From the NCBI GenBank assembly GCA_003024785.1, contig PUQB01000802.1, forward strand, positions 31,285 through 95,284: DNA of 64,000 nt, written 5' to 3'. Made by a program: the position numbers and the translations under genes. This stretch comes from Selaginella tamariscina. Lineage: Eukaryota > Streptophyta > Lycopodiopsida > Selaginellales > Selaginellaceae. The notes below the pieces were generated by a model, which was not told the DNA's origin, did no database searches, and was given only the letters and a program-made list of their open reading frames with translations. This document shows positions 43,561 to 57,155 of this stretch, in pieces (position 1 is the first letter of the stretch; the number at the start of each line of letters is the position of its first letter).

Positions 43561-44187
43561 CATGGATGTAAAGCATCTAAAGAGATATGCCCATCTCCTG
43601 AGCTAGTTAGTGATGTGAAAGAATATGTAGTTGAGTTCATTCTAATTAAGGATGTTAAATGCAAAATCAAGGATGTGAATTGATGTGAGAACCATTACAA
43701 AATCTACAAAATGTGATGAAGTTGGTAAATGCAATTAAGACAAGTCTAAAATTGTTTATCATTTGCACTTGACAACATGTCATCAATTGCTTGTGAATGA
43801 ATAAATCACTTTTATTTTTTGATTTAAGGAAAGGGTTGGCAAACAATATTAATTAAAAGCCTTTTATCTAAAATTCTAATTAAGTTAAATAAATTAACCA
43901 TTTATTATTTGTGTTCAAGTGATAAACCTTGCAAATGTGCAAAGGTCTCCAAGTGATTTTATGGCACATGTGGTATTTTTACCAGCTGAGTTAATGACTT
44001 AATAAATAATAAATAATGATTCTAATGTACTTGGTTAGCATTCAATGTTATTTAAGGTATTGTAGATTATGTAAACTTCTTGTAAACTTCACATAGAATG
44101 ATTGGTGCTAATTTTTGTTATTTTCTTAATTTAGTTTTGGAATTAAATACTAATGAAAACGTTAACATTTCAAAAGCAAAAGAGTGT

Positions 44188-44290
44188 TATAATTTTTATT
44201 ATGACTCTACTTTATACTTTAAAAGTTACTTATTGAACTTTATTAAGCCTCTAATTATAATTAGAGGATAAGCCATTACTATTCATCCAT
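44188..44290 (+). repeat. Fragment of LTR-like repeat start
   Basis: 'tgttataatttttattatga' followed by 'ctttaaaagttacttattga' matches the first ~80 bp of copies A and B, then diverges. It could be the rest of a 3' LTR of the decayed gypsy element. Confidence 0.45.
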
Positions 44291-45956
44291 CATATATGAT
44301 TTATGAAGTGATAAGGTAGTGGTCTTTTTTTGTTAAAAACTTTAGTAATTCATCATATTTTAGAGAAGGTTTTAATGAAGATGCCAAATAAAGGAAAATA
44401 ACAAAGATGGATAACGGACTTTGATACTTAATAAGCTTTAAATTATTTAAGAGTTTAAATAAGAATAGAATATGAATAAGAAGATAATGATGATGAAAAA
44501 GATGTCAATGTGTATGAAGAAGGACAAAGGATGAAGCACACACCTTTCTCTTCCACTAATTAAAAATTGAATTTATAAATTTAAGTTGTAAAAGACTCAA
44601 ATGACATGAGAATCATATGTTAAAAAGCAATTGTGCAATCGTTCATAATCTTAATAATCTTTTATCTAACCAATTGATATAGTTGAATGTCATGATTAAT
44701 AGATTCATAAAGTTGACATTTGTTTCATTATATATTAAAGCCTTGCATGTAAAATTCTCACAAAAATATAATTGCACATTACTATGGATAAAATTGAATT
44801 AAGATGCAATAAATGTAAAGAAATATTTTTATTATTCAATCAAATGATTTTTACTTTAATTGGTTGTTTCGTTTCACAATTAATATATACTTATTTTTTA
44901 TTTAAACATTATGGACAATGCCATCAATCATGATTTGAATATTCAAATTATCAATAAAGATTATTATAAAAATGTTGTTAATATTGAATTGTTAACAACG
45001 ACCTTAACTAATGGCACCCAATTCTGTAAAAGTTGCTCTAGTGATGGCACTTTAGAAAAAAGAAAAAGAAGAAGAAGAAAATGAAAATGAAGTGGATATT
45101 ACTTGCACTTATGTTATGTTTTAAATAGTTAATTATTATATCAAATTATAAACTTAATCATATTGAAGAGTGTTTTATTATCTAGGTGAAAAAGTAATAT
45201 GTCCTTGACCTCATCCCTTAATCTAAACTATAATTATTCTTCATCTCCTTAGAGAACATCATTAATGCATAAATTAAAGCTGATAAATTACTTTGGTAAT
45301 AATGATAAAAATAATTGATAACAATAAATTCTTGATCAACATGTTAGTGAAGCAATATATAAATCAATTATAAAATAAAGTCTTGATTCTAAAAAAAAAT
45401 GTCAAAGTTATAATCGAAATGGCTGACAAGTAGTTGCCAAGTTGTTATTCAACATCATCATTATGTATAAGAAAAATTAAATATTCTAAAACAACTCCAA
45501 GAGTTTAGTTTAAGTATGCAAAAGACTTAAGGTTCCACCTTAAATTTCCTAAAGTGATTACTCTGAAGACCCCCAGATCTTGTCGTGCCCTAACCCTACT
45601 AAGGAAATCATGATAGAGGCTAAGGCATATGAAAGAATCACCCTCATTAGAGTGTACAACTTTTATAAAATTACAAGGGGTAACATGATCCACATGGTTT
45701 ATTTATGTGACCAAGTTATACCTTAAACCTTAGTACTAACACTAGTGTGTGCCATACATAGACATAAGTATTTTGTTAAGCAAATTGTTAAGGATAAACC
45801 CAAGCATGTGACCACACAAGTGTTTTACAGAAGGCCCTATATTAATTAGCTTAAGTTGTCCAATCCCTGAACATGTTTACACACCCTCATGATAAGCACC
45901 TTAGCCAAGTGAGTTAGAAAGCTCACCTAGTTATAAAACTTGAGTAGATGCTCAAG
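44291..45956. other. AT-rich intergenic DNA, no gene seen
   Basis: Only short ORFs. The segment 45505-45693 may be a further relic of gypsy or LTR sequence ('ggtaacatgatccacatgg' resembles 42151-42170), but is too diverged to classify. Confidence 0.45.
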
Positions 45957-46725
45957 TGTCATAGTTTTTACTATAATTTATCTTTACTTTGAAAGTTGAT
46001 TGTTGTTACTTACTAAAATAAAGAGTAGTCATGGTAACAGTAAGGCTTAACACTCTTATTCAAGAATAAGCATGTATACTTACCAAAGTGACCAACCTTT
46101 CAATGTTCAAGCATAAGCATATATGCTTATTAAAATGATCAACCCCTCAACATTGAACCATGATATGACTTTGGGGGTCATATCCTAAATGTTTGTTAAA
46201 GTGTCCACTTGGTACCAAATGCCAGACTTGGAATTCCTCTATGGACCATGAAGAATTGGTAATAGAACCAACATTGTGAACCTAACTACCAAGAACCCAA
46301 GTTTATAATTGTGTACATATAATGTTCACAATGTGAGTTAAATGTATGTCTCGCTCACATATAAGTGGTGTTCCTAATTTGGTGTGGAGGAGAGGCCAAA
46401 ACAAGGTCTCAACCTTTAAATTTTCAAAATGTGTGCTCAAACAAAATTGATCATTGGATGAAATAAATTAATTAACTCTCTAAGGGTGTGGATTCATTAA
46501 TAATAAGAAGGACAATTTTTAACTTGTGACATACTTCTAAGTACTAGAAGTTAGGGCACAAGTTAGACTTATGCTGGCAAGAAAGAAGGAATTATATACT
46601 TCTTAGTCTTTAGCATGTTCACCCCTATATCTACTCTACTTAATATACGTGATCCTCTCCTCTCCCTCTTTGGTTTTCTTGTTTACATAAGTGGGTTGGC
46701 ACCAATATCCAATGATTAAATCCGT
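45957..46725. repeat. Rearranged, diverged LTR-like repeat (copy D)
   Basis: Begins 'tgtcatagtttttactata' like copies A and B, continues with 'ttgattgttgttacttact', then switches to sequence resembling the inverted arm at 37250-37700 ('accaaatgccagacttggaa', 'ggagaggccaaaacaagg'). A head plus inverted body is also the layout of 35584-37798. Confidence 0.45.
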
Positions 46726-46845
46726 AGTCAAAAAATGTTACGGAAATGTTTAATTACTAATTTACTAATTATTAATATGGTTTAATTACTAATTTGTAAC
46801 ATTTTTTATTACGGCATATATCATTGCCAATATTAGCCCCAAGTA

Positions 46846-47044
46846 GGGTTTGGCATTCCATATTCTCAAAATATTAGAAACATCAAGATACTTTGGTTAA
46901 AAAACTTAAAATATTATTTAAATAAACTATCATGTGAAATTTATTTAAAAAATATTAAAGAAAACATAAAATGTTCTCAATCAAAGTTTTAATTAAAATA
47001 TTTTGATATTCCCGGTACTTCAAGAAACACTGAATGCCAAACCT
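46846..47044. mobile_element. MITE candidate (~199 bp)
   Basis: The left end GGGTTTGGCATTC is mirrored at the right end as GAATGCCAAACC, and similarity continues inward on both arms (TATTTTGA- and TTTTAA-type words). No coding capacity. Target-site duplication is unclear. Directly left (about 46724-46818) is another small inverted repeat, 'aaaaaatgttac' against 'gtaacatttttt'. Confidence 0.5.
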
Positions 47045-48463
47045 TGGCCCAAGGAACCTAGGTTAGGTCAACCATAGGGATGTCCATACCAAACCATCAC
47101 TAAAGACCTAAATGTATTAGGTGGAAGTGTTTCTCATTACATCCAAATGCCTAACAATGTGGTTCAATCACTAGCAACACTTAATTTTCAAAGTACAAAA
47201 GAATCTCAAACTAAAAACTATAATAAAAAAGAATTAATAAATCTTACACACTTGTTCATAGTAACGATTGTTGCATGCCGTTAATCTTGTTAACATACTC
47301 GTTTTTACCCAATTATTTATGACTTAACATTGAATTGTTTAAATAGTTCATTTTTCAATTTTAATTTCTTTAATTCTTATTTCTAGAATCTCATGAATAT
47401 ATATGAAGAGAGAAAAAGGAAAAAGGGAATTTTTTTAAAAAAAAACACACACAAAATTAAAGAAAATAAGTAAAAATTAAAGGAAGGGAAATTAAAAGAA
47501 AAAAAAAACACAAAAAAATAGAAAAGAAAAAGAATAATATGAAAGATGGATAATGAATTATAAAAGAACACAAATCGTTATTTATTGTGAAATTAATTAA
47601 ATTATCAAGACTTCAATTTGAAAGAAGGGTTAAGGTATTAAGTAAAATGAATAAAAGAAAAATATATAAAGTTTGTGGAAATTAAGAGTGAAGAAGATTG
47701 ATGAAAAATAAATAATGTTCATATGTATACATATAAATTTTAATGTTTAAAATTAAAGATAAATGTGTGTATAATATACATATTCCATATATCAAGGTTC
47801 ATATATCTTTTCATTTTGTTTTTTTTAATCTCAAATGAGAAACTTTTACATTTGCAAAAGAGTTTCTGTATTTTAAAATTGAAAAATGTAATTCTTAGAG
47901 ATGTGTCTAATCAACATTAAACTGGAAGAGAATTGAACCGGGATCACAAGGCGGTTTGCCACGTGGAGGTTAACCACCGCAGGGTTAACACAAAAACCTT
48001 AGTCGTAAAGAACATAAAATTGCAAACCCGCCTCTCCATTGGGCGACTTGTTCATTGTTGTGGTTTTGGTTTAGGTATTTTTTAAAAGAGGAGAGAAAGG
48101 ATCGCAACAGAGCCTTGCAGCTGCGCCTAGAGTCATCAACGCACAGGTTTGTCTCCGTCGCAGCGCCTTAGGTCGTCAATCCGCAGGTTCGTCCTTAGAT
48201 TCATACATCTTTTCCTCGATTCTTGTACAAATCCTCATCCGTGGCACCGATTTCTCCCATAATCCGTGAAGATCTTGCGAAAATCTGAAGAATCGCGCTT
48301 TCGGACGAATCCGTGAGAAATCCGGTGTTTGTCCCTTCAAATCGATACAGTTCTGATTGATCAGGCTAAGATTTGAGCTCAAGAACGTCGCGGAGCCTCC
48401 GACTCTCTGTTTAGGGTCGTCGCATCATGCCAAGCTACAGACATTGTCAATAGTCGCGAATCG
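47045..48463 (+). promoter_or_regulatory. Upstream region and 5' UTR of SIN3
   Basis: AT-rich until about 48060. On the minus strand, a tRNA-like GGTTCAATTCT B-box motif lies at about 47929-47940, next to a CACGTGG word near 47959-47965. The likely 5' UTR (about 48080-48463) is more GC-rich and contains two near-copies of a roughly 37-bp unit ending 'gcacaggtttgtc' / 'ccgcaggttcgtc' at 48118-48193. No upstream ORF of note. Confidence 0.4.
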
Positions 48464-51400
48464 ATGAAGCGTGCGCGAGAAGACAGTACATCAGGGCCGC
48501 AGCTCAAGCGGCCAGCGAGCGTTTCCGGAGAATCGTAAGTTTTTCCCCTTTTTATCATAATAATGTATGTTAAACACTTGTTTATGAGGGTTTTTCTCAG
48601 ATCGGAGCAACCCAACAAATTGACAACGGAAGATGCATTGGCTTACCTTAAAGCCGTGAAGGAGAAGTTTAAGGATGATAATGGCAAATACTCAGAGTTC
48701 CTCGAGGTCATGAAGGACTTCAAAGCCCAAAGGTGAATACTAATATAATCATCTCTCTCTCTCACACACACACATCAATGTGTTATATACCGTTGTTACC
48801 CATCTGGTGCATTTTCGAAAACCAGATACGTACACATGTGTTCCATTTTCTTCAGATGATCAAGACCACTGCATTTAGTTCTATATAGATAATCATATAC
48901 ATATTCTTACTAGACGTCTACATGTGTATTATATAAATGAGCTTGCTTAATTTAAATCGATCTTATTAGCAACCATCTTAAATACTTCATATTCGATGCC
49001 ATAGAGGCACAGGCGCACTTAGATTGGCGTATAATTCTATGTATACATTTGCTGCATTTTTTGAAATCATCTTAAATACTAAGAATTATAAAGAGAACCA
49101 TCCTAGATACACCTGTGGCATATTTGAAATCATCAAAACAACGATGCAATCATACGCATTTGTTGGATTTTTTGGTATAGATAGGACCGTTGTTGTGTTT
49201 TATACACGATTATTTAGAGCATGTACATGCATAGAATTAATTAATAGAGCGAGCTTTAATACTCATCATAAACAACTATGTGAAATACTTCTATCATATG
49301 CTAGATACACACGGACACATGTATGTGTGAGTGTGTGTGTGGGTTATATGTACAGACCATCTGCTGCATCTAGATTTCTTATACAGGTCATTTTACCAGA
49401 CGTGCATATACAGAGCTAGCTTTTGACACTGATCAGTGTAACTATGTTAAGCCTATAAAAAACGATCTTAAGCACTTAATATTGGACACACACGTGTATA
49501 TATACACACCTTTTGTTCTGATATTAGTTTTGGGTTTGAAGGATCGATACTGCTGGAGTTATCGGGAGGGTTAAGGATCTCTTTAAAGGGCACAATAAGT
49601 TAATCCTTGGGTTTAATGCGTTTCTACCCAAGAACTTTCAGATCGTTCTTCCAGAAGAGAAGAAACAACCTGTCGAGTTTGATCAGGCGATCAACTTTGT
49701 CAACAAGATAAAGGTATATTATTCTTTTCTTGTTTATGGCAACATGTTATGTATGGATGCACAAACGCATATATGCTTCGACTTTGTTATTAAACCCGTT
49801 TTATGCAGAATCGTTTTAATAACAATGAAAGAGTGTACAAGGCCTTTCTGGAAATCTTGAATAAGTACCGCAAAGGGACGAAAGTCATCAGTGAAGTGTA
49901 TGACGAGGTTAATAAAAATTTACAATGGTCTATACCATTCACTGATAGACAGTGAATGGTATACCATTGACTGTGTGTATGTTTTATGTAGGTTGCTACA
50001 TTGTTCTGTGACCATCCAGACCTTTTGGAAGAGTTTACTAAGTTTCTTCCGGATTCTGGACACACTGTACCCAGGCAGTTAAAAGTAAGAGATGAAAGGA
50101 TGGGTTCAGTTCGTTCTTCACAATACGAGAAAGCTGTTAAGGTTCAATGATATATAATTACACCCTAGTGTGTCTTGACTGTTTATGTGCATGTATATTA
50201 TGTATACGTGCATAATAATCCCCACGTGGTTTAGTAGATTCTAACTTATTCATCTATACACACATACGCACACAGCATATGTATTCTTACTTCTTTCTTG
50301 CGCAGAAAGAGACAGATCGTAAGGAGCAAAAGAAGAAGTCTGAAAGGGACAAAGACGATGAAAAGGATAAGGAGGACTACGATGATTTAGATGGACAGCG
50401 CTTGCCATATAAACGAAAGTCTGCACGCAGGGCTGATGAACTTATACGAAGGCAATCACAAACTGCAGAAGGTATTTTTTTAATCTTAATGACCATATGT
50501 CTATATATTACTTTAGTGAATATTTGTTTAGCTTGCCGTGCGTGTCTCTCCCGGTTCGTGCCGCACGGACTGGGAGATACGCACACTTATGAAAACATTA
50601 CAACAATATAGACATAACTGTCATCAACCCTCTTGACTATTATATTATCGTTATAGTATATATGCTATAGCAACATGATGTATTGGCTGAGGTGTTGTGA
50701 CTACAATAGGCACAAGCACGCAAATGGAGTATGCGTTTTTTGAGAAAGTCAAGTCAAGGCTCAGAAACCGCGAATCCTATAAGGAACTGCTTAAGGTCCT
50801 AAATCTCTACACTGAACAAATTATTAATCGCGGAGAGCTCCATTCACTTGTAAGTCTCTCCCCCCCCCCCCCCCCGTATTATTTTTTACACACGTATGGT
50901 TAGGTATAGTGTGCGTCTGTACGTACATGAGTATATCTTTCTCCACATGCACGTGGCACGTTCATTTATGCACCTATATTCGCGTATATGAAATATATGT
51001 AAACATGGATATATCTCTACAAATTTAATATAAATAAATTAGCTAATCATGTATATTTTTTGGGGCTTTAAAGGCGGCGGATATTTTGGGGAAGCACCCC
51101 GATCTCCTGGAAGGTTTCAACAACTTACTTTCACAGAGTGAAAATGCCGGTGAGTAGTAAATACTTAAGTATTTCCAACACATTCCTTTCTTATGTACTG
51201 TGCTTGGGTGTTTCTTCCTTTTCCTCTTTTCAGAAGGAAGCTTTGGTGGTGTTTTTGCTAGAAGTAAGATTTAATACACACAGCATAGAATATGTAATAT
51301 ATTATAGAAAAATATGATGTTAAACATATACATATATGTTATGTATGCAATATGCATAGCAACGATTATAAGAATCCTACATGCGCTTCCTGTACGTAAT

Positions 51401-54400
51401 TTTGACACACAGACACATCTGTATATGTATATCCGTGGCTTACACGTTGTTATTGGCTTAATACAGGATTGGAATCAGAAGGAATAGCTACAAAAACTCG
51501 GGACAAAGACCATGATAGAGAGAAAGACGAGAAGGAGAGAGACAAGGAGAAATCCAAAGAAGGTAAGTTAAGTATGTATAATCACTTAGACGTGGGATTG
51601 TATGTACGCTTTGGACAGAAACCGCACTTTTGACACTAGTAACGGTATCACCTGGTCCATGATAGTTTCTTATCCTGACATCGCACGAAAACTTAATGAG
51701 AATCGTAATATTGCAGGTCAGAAGATGTCTTTACTTGCTAGTAAAGACAAGTTCACGTGCAAGCCAATCTCCGAGCTCGACCTTTCAAATTGCGAGTCAT
51801 GCTCCCCAAGTTACCGTTTGCTACCCCAAAACGTGAGTCTGTGCTATGTCTATAAAATAGATAAATATTATCTTTGTATCTAAGTATTTAATCACAAACA
51901 GTTTATTATCGCGTATATAGTACTGACCTATAAGTCCTTATGTATGTATCTCATAACGCACTTATATAAGGTTAATAATTCAGAACGTTCTTTATGTTCA
52001 GTACCCTCGTTTGACATCAAGCCACCGGAATGCGTTGGCAAACGAAGTGTTGAACGACTGCTGGGTCTCTGTGACTTCTGGTAGTGAAGACTCCTCCTCC
52101 TTTAGACACCTGCGAAGAAACCAATATGAAGAAAGTCTATTTCGTTGCGAAGATGATCGGTACGTACACACACACAATGTCACAGGTTTTATACTCTCAC
52201 AGTCGCATATTATACGTTGTAAGTGCACAATATACTTGTCATGCGTATGCTATATCGCGTACACTCTAGCCATCATTTGTACGCACACATTACATGAATG
52301 AGCTTCTTCTTATGTGTCTTATGAGCAGCTTTGAGCTGGATATGCTTTTGGAATCAACAACTGCCACTGCAAAAAGGGTCGGGGAAATAGTAGACAAGCT
52401 CGATAATGGCCAACTTGAGAATTCTATTCGCATTGATGATCATTTATCAGGTAACATTACAATAATAGCACACATACACCTGGCTTTTATATCATTATAT
52501 ATATCACTGTACTATTTATATATAGACATGTCCATTTAGCTAATATGCATTACATATTAATATATATTCTGAACAGCTATCAACATGAGAAGTATTGAGA
52601 GAATATACGGAGACCATGGACTGGATATTCTGGATCTGATGCGTAAAAACCCGCAAGCGGTGCTTCCCGTCGTTCATTGTCGCCTCAGACAGAAGCATGT
52701 ATGTGTGCGCATGAGCGTGCGTGCGTATGTGTGCGTAATTATGAAATACTTGTACGTTTTTATATCAACGTATGAGTATGGTACACATAATGAATAGACT
52801 TGTATACGTATGTTTTGTTCAGGAAGAGTGGTTAAAGTGTCGTGAGGAAATGAACAAAGTATGGCGGGAGGTGTATGCAAAGAATTATCATAAATCGCTC
52901 GATCATAGAAGTTTCTATTTCAAGCAGCAAGACAAGAAGAGTTTGAGCAGCAAAGGTGATTCATAACTAATATAATACTATTATTATAACTTGGTTAATA
53001 GTGATACTATATTTAAAATACTTTCAATCACCTCGTGTATTTTTTTAATATTAAACATACGCATCGTATTTCTTTCTAGGCCTTATTACTGAGATAAAAG
53101 ACATACATGAGAAGAAGAGAAAAGAAGATGACGCTGTGCTTCACATGATAATGGGGATCAGAAAGCTACCTACACCTGATATGAAGTTCGAATATCCGGA
53201 TACGTCTATTCACCAAGATTTATACCAGATCATGAAGTATTCTGCGGATGAAGTTTGTAACACTATGGAGCAGTCTGATAAAATCATGCGAGGTATGTTT
53301 CTATGTGTGTGTGTGTGTGTATTCTTTTTGACGCACATATGACTTCAATGCATGCTTAATTAATCGTAGTAGTACTAAAATGTATTCACACTAGTGTGGA
53401 GAACGTGTCTGGAGCCTTTGTTCGGTGTGCCACCTCGGCCTCGTGGCACGGATGATACAGAGGAGGTGAGCAGATGTATATGAAGTTAAATCATGTGGAT
53501 ACTATTGTGGATATTGGGTTATGACGTGCATAAAGTAACGTTGCTTTTCTTTCTTTCTAATTCTTATAGGCTGTGAAAACACAAAGCTCTGGATCAAAAG
53601 AACAGCAAAGATCGAGCTCTGGTGAAAGGTATGTGTGACACTTCCAGACACACACGCAGAGAGAGAGCATGTATTTATAGTTATTTTGTGTAAAACAGTG
53701 CTGCTAGTGGTGGTCATGAGAGTTCGCCAGAAAATGGTAAAGCTGCTCACGAGGAGTGTGCTAGCAGTAAACCACGTAAATCCAAAAAGGATAAAGGAGA
53801 CGATGCCGGAAAACACGCTGGACATCGCGATGGTACATATATAATGGAGCTATATCTATATATATCTATATGATGTATGTGTGTGACCCACACATATCTT
53901 AACACTTCGCATTTTGCAGGTGGAAGAGTTGAGGAGGCTAAGAGCTCTTCAAGGCATGAGGTAAGATGCGAATAAGTGTATTGTAGCAATTTTAGCTAAT
54001 CATATTGACTAAACCAGTGTAACTACTTCGATATGTTTGTCAATGTATTGCCCTCTAGTGTATATACAAATATTTAGATACGCACACATATGCAATTAAC
54101 GCATTCATTATATAATTCAGAGGAATGCTGGGAAAGGTGAGAGGGAGGAAGGAGAGCTTTCACCGGAAAGGGACCCAGAAAAGAACAGAACAAAAAAAGA
54201 GAATATTCTCAAAGAGGATATGCACGAAGAGACTGAGGTATATATTTTCAGCAGTCTCACCTAGATATAGTAATATATTATAACAGTTTTACAATTATGT
54301 TATTAACATATATATATATTTCAGGAGCAGCACAACGTCGAAGCAGACGATGAAGGGGAGGAGAGTGCCCAGAAGTCGAGTGAAGACAGCGAAAACGAGA

Positions 54401-55204
54401 ATGCTTCAGAAGCAGGGGAGGAGGTATTTATGGGCGCATATATCAGAACATTACTTTATTAACTCGTATACAGATACAATAATATCTTTAGTTAATATAT
54501 TGGATATTATTATTATTATTTACGTTCTCTACATTAAACTTGTGTAAGTCTTAAATTGCTTTATATGCTGTTATTTAGGTTTCGGGAAGTGACGTAGGAG
54601 ATCAAGAAGGGTCTCGTGACGAGCACGAAGAAGACGAGGACGACGACGGTGATGAAGATGAGCATAAAGCCGACAGTGATTGTGAAGGTAGATCCTGCTT
54701 TCTGTACGCATACATACGTGTGTGTGCGTGACTGTGGTAGATGATTACATATATATTTCAATGTGAAGGGGCAGATAACACTGACGGTGAAGGGATATCC
54801 TCCCCGGATCGTTTAACGATGTACTGCAAGCCGTTAGCTGCTCATATTGATGGCCGTAAGGAGAGCACTATTTTCTACGGGAATGATATGTTCTATATTC
54901 TTTTCAGAGTACATCAGGTATTATATTTAATCACGTGTATGGGTCGATATAGTATATTTAATTTGTGTTTGGGTATATCCTTACACTGAGAATGTTATAT
55001 ATAAATATGTTGCTTTCATATGTTATTCACAATTCATACGATTGCGCTAAATCCATTGTATTGATCGCATTTGCAGACTCTTTACGACCGGATATACTCC
55101 GCAAAGACGAATGCTACTGGAGCTGAACAGAAATGGAAAAATGCGAAAGATAATGCTCCCCGGAACTTATACGACAAGTACGCGTGCGTGCGTGCGTGCG
55201 TGTG

Positions 55205-55288
<84 letters not shown>

Positions 55289-56603
55289 CAGATTTGTTCG
55301 GGCTTTATACGATCTGCTTGATGGGACCGTGGATAATGCAAAGTTTGAGGACGAGTGTAGGTCAATTATTGGTACACAAGCCTATGTTCTCTTCACCTTA
55401 GACAAGTTGATATACAAACTCGTCAAACAGGTAACAGACACATATTTCAATATATATATATATATATATACACACAGTGCGTATAGTGTGTGTGTAGATA
55501 AATAGAAAGATATAACAGAGTTACACTATGGTAAAGCATGCATAGTATATTAAAGTGCACTACAATAAATTAGTGCTTATTATCTGTTTTGCAGCTACAA
55601 CATATTGCTGGAGATGAGACTGCAAACAGGCTTATCGCTTTATATTCATACGAGCAGTCACGTGGCCCGTCCGCATCCAACGACTTAGTTTATCACGCAA
55701 ATACTTGCGGTCTTCTTCATAACGAAAACATTTACCGTTTCGAACTTGTAAGCTAGATGTATTTTGAGAGAGAGAGAGAGAGTAACTTGGATGTGTTTAC
55801 AGAGCTCAAATGCAAGTGTGTTATCTATTCAACTCATGAATGGGGATTCGGACAAGCCTGAGCCCCCTGCAAGCACTCTGGAGCACTCTTTCTCAAACTA
55901 TCTCACTGAATTCCTCTTGACGGTGCCTGATCCCAACAAGGTTTCCAAAACCTTTCTCAGAAGGTAATGCATATATATATACCTATGTGTATATATACGT
56001 ATACCTCTGTGTTTTTATAGTGTTGATAAATTGTTAAACCATGTGCCATGTATTGAGCTAAACAACAGATTGAATCGAATATGCATAAGGTTTATACATG
56101 TTTGAAAATACTTCTATATGTTCAGGAATAACCTTCTTTGTAACTTTTTTTAAGCTATATAGTTATGTTGTTTTCCAAATCAAATATGTTCATATAACAT
56201 GAGATATACTTCTATATGTTCAGGAATTTGCGTAGAGCTCCGTCATTGCAGGGAGCCAATACATTATTGTTTAACGGTTTGGAACACAAAATCTCCTGCA
56301 AAACCTCGAAGGTACTTTATATATATAGCTATAAGCATAGTTTTATTTAATGAGCTCCGTGGATGTGGGTGTGGGTGTGCGTGTGCGTGTGCGTGTGGGT
56401 GAGAGAGGGAGAGGGAGAGGGAGAGACACAGAGGGAGAGAGAGAGATGTATATATTATATGTTTTGTGTAGGTATCATACGTATTGGACACGGAGGACAT
56501 ATTCTACCGTGCAAAGAGAAAAGCAGCAGGTTCCTCAAGACGGGACAGTGGCCAATTCAAGAAGTGGATTCAGATGAAAGTAGGAACACCTAGGCAAGAG
56601 TAA
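48464..56603 (+). CDS. SIN3-like co-repressor (paired amphipathic helix protein), 30 exons, intact
   Basis: Exons begin at 48464, 48601, 49542, 49809, 49992, 50306, 50710, 51074, 51234, 51467, 51717, 52002, 52329, 52577, 52823, 53080, 53395, 53570, 53699, 53920, 54121, 54325, 54579, 54769, 55077, 55292, 55595, 55803, 56224 and 56472. Lengths sum to 3549 nt, so 1182 aa. PAH1 about 35-95 ([13 protein letters not shown]), PAH2 about 110-180 ([13 protein letters not shown]), PAH3 about 268-335 ([11 protein letters not shown]). The HDAC-interaction domain is about 378-480 ([28 protein letters not shown]). An acidic linker with EEGELSP is about 767-875. The Sin3 C-terminal domain is about 876-1182. 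It is a nuclear scaffold recruiting histone deacetylases to DNA-bound repressors. Exon 5's donor is uncertain (GTAAGA at 50084 or GTTCAA at 50142; both keep frame). Exon 9 is a 30-nt microexon. Confidence 0.93.
48733..49541 (+). other. 809-bp intron 2 of SIN3
   Basis: Donor GTGAAT, acceptor TTGAAG. The ORF 49024-49419 lies within it and shows no protein-like pattern. It has a short CT/CA tract at the 5' end. Confidence 0.75.
50859..50875. repeat. Poly-C run in SIN3 intron 7
   Basis: About 16 consecutive C, 10 bp after the exon 7 donor; unusually long for an AT-rich plant genome. Confidence 0.95.
55205..55290. repeat. Compound (CT)n(TA)n microsatellite in SIN3 intron 25
   Basis: About 28 CT repeats then about 13 TA repeats reach right up to the exon 26 acceptor (ATACAG), so the microsatellite supplies the polypyrimidine tract region. 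Confidence 0.9.
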
Positions 56604-57155
56604 AAATCCACATTTTGTCCGTACAGCCCGAGCTCAGACCGTACGCAATGGCTATCCGGGGGATATCCGGTCCGTACGCGGCGCTCTCCAGGAATATCCC
56701 CGCCTCTGTGTACGGAAGGTATTATTCGCGAAATATACGCCCGTCGATTTTTACCGTTGAATCAAACGTCTAGTCCGACGTGTACTTTTAGGGTGCATTT
56801 TGTAGGGCAACAGAACAAAAGTTTATCTGCGGACCAGCAAGAAGAAGAAATTCAAAGGTATTAGATTTCTATATTTTCCACAAAGAAATCGCTAAAATCT
56901 GTATTTTTTCCTTCGAAATCTCTTATATTTCTTATCAAAATCTGAATTTTGTCGTAAATATCTGATTTTTACATTGATAATCGCTAAAATTTCAATTTTT
57001 GCAGTTTGTACAAGAAATCGCTCAAAGTCTACATAAGAATCTGTGCATTTACAGAAGAAATAGAGTTGTATAGAAGCAATGGGGAAATATCCAGTGTTGC
57101 TGTGGATGGAGTGGCTGTTCTTAAAGAGATCCACAAGAATGTGGAGGCGGCGGCC
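56604..57155. other. Intergenic/5' region between SIN3 and the next gene
   Basis: 56620-56730 is an unusually GC-rich patch with repeated 'ggatatcc' and 'gtccgtac' words, unlike its surroundings. 56800-57004 looks like a possible 5' exon (ending AATTCAAAG before GTATTAG) and an intron with a TTTTTGCAG acceptor at 57004. The frame from 57005 onwards is open into the next gene. Confidence 0.4.

Noticed and set aside
49024..49419. 131-codon ORF
   Set aside because: Lies wholly inside SIN3 intron 2 between well-supported exons; no family pattern.
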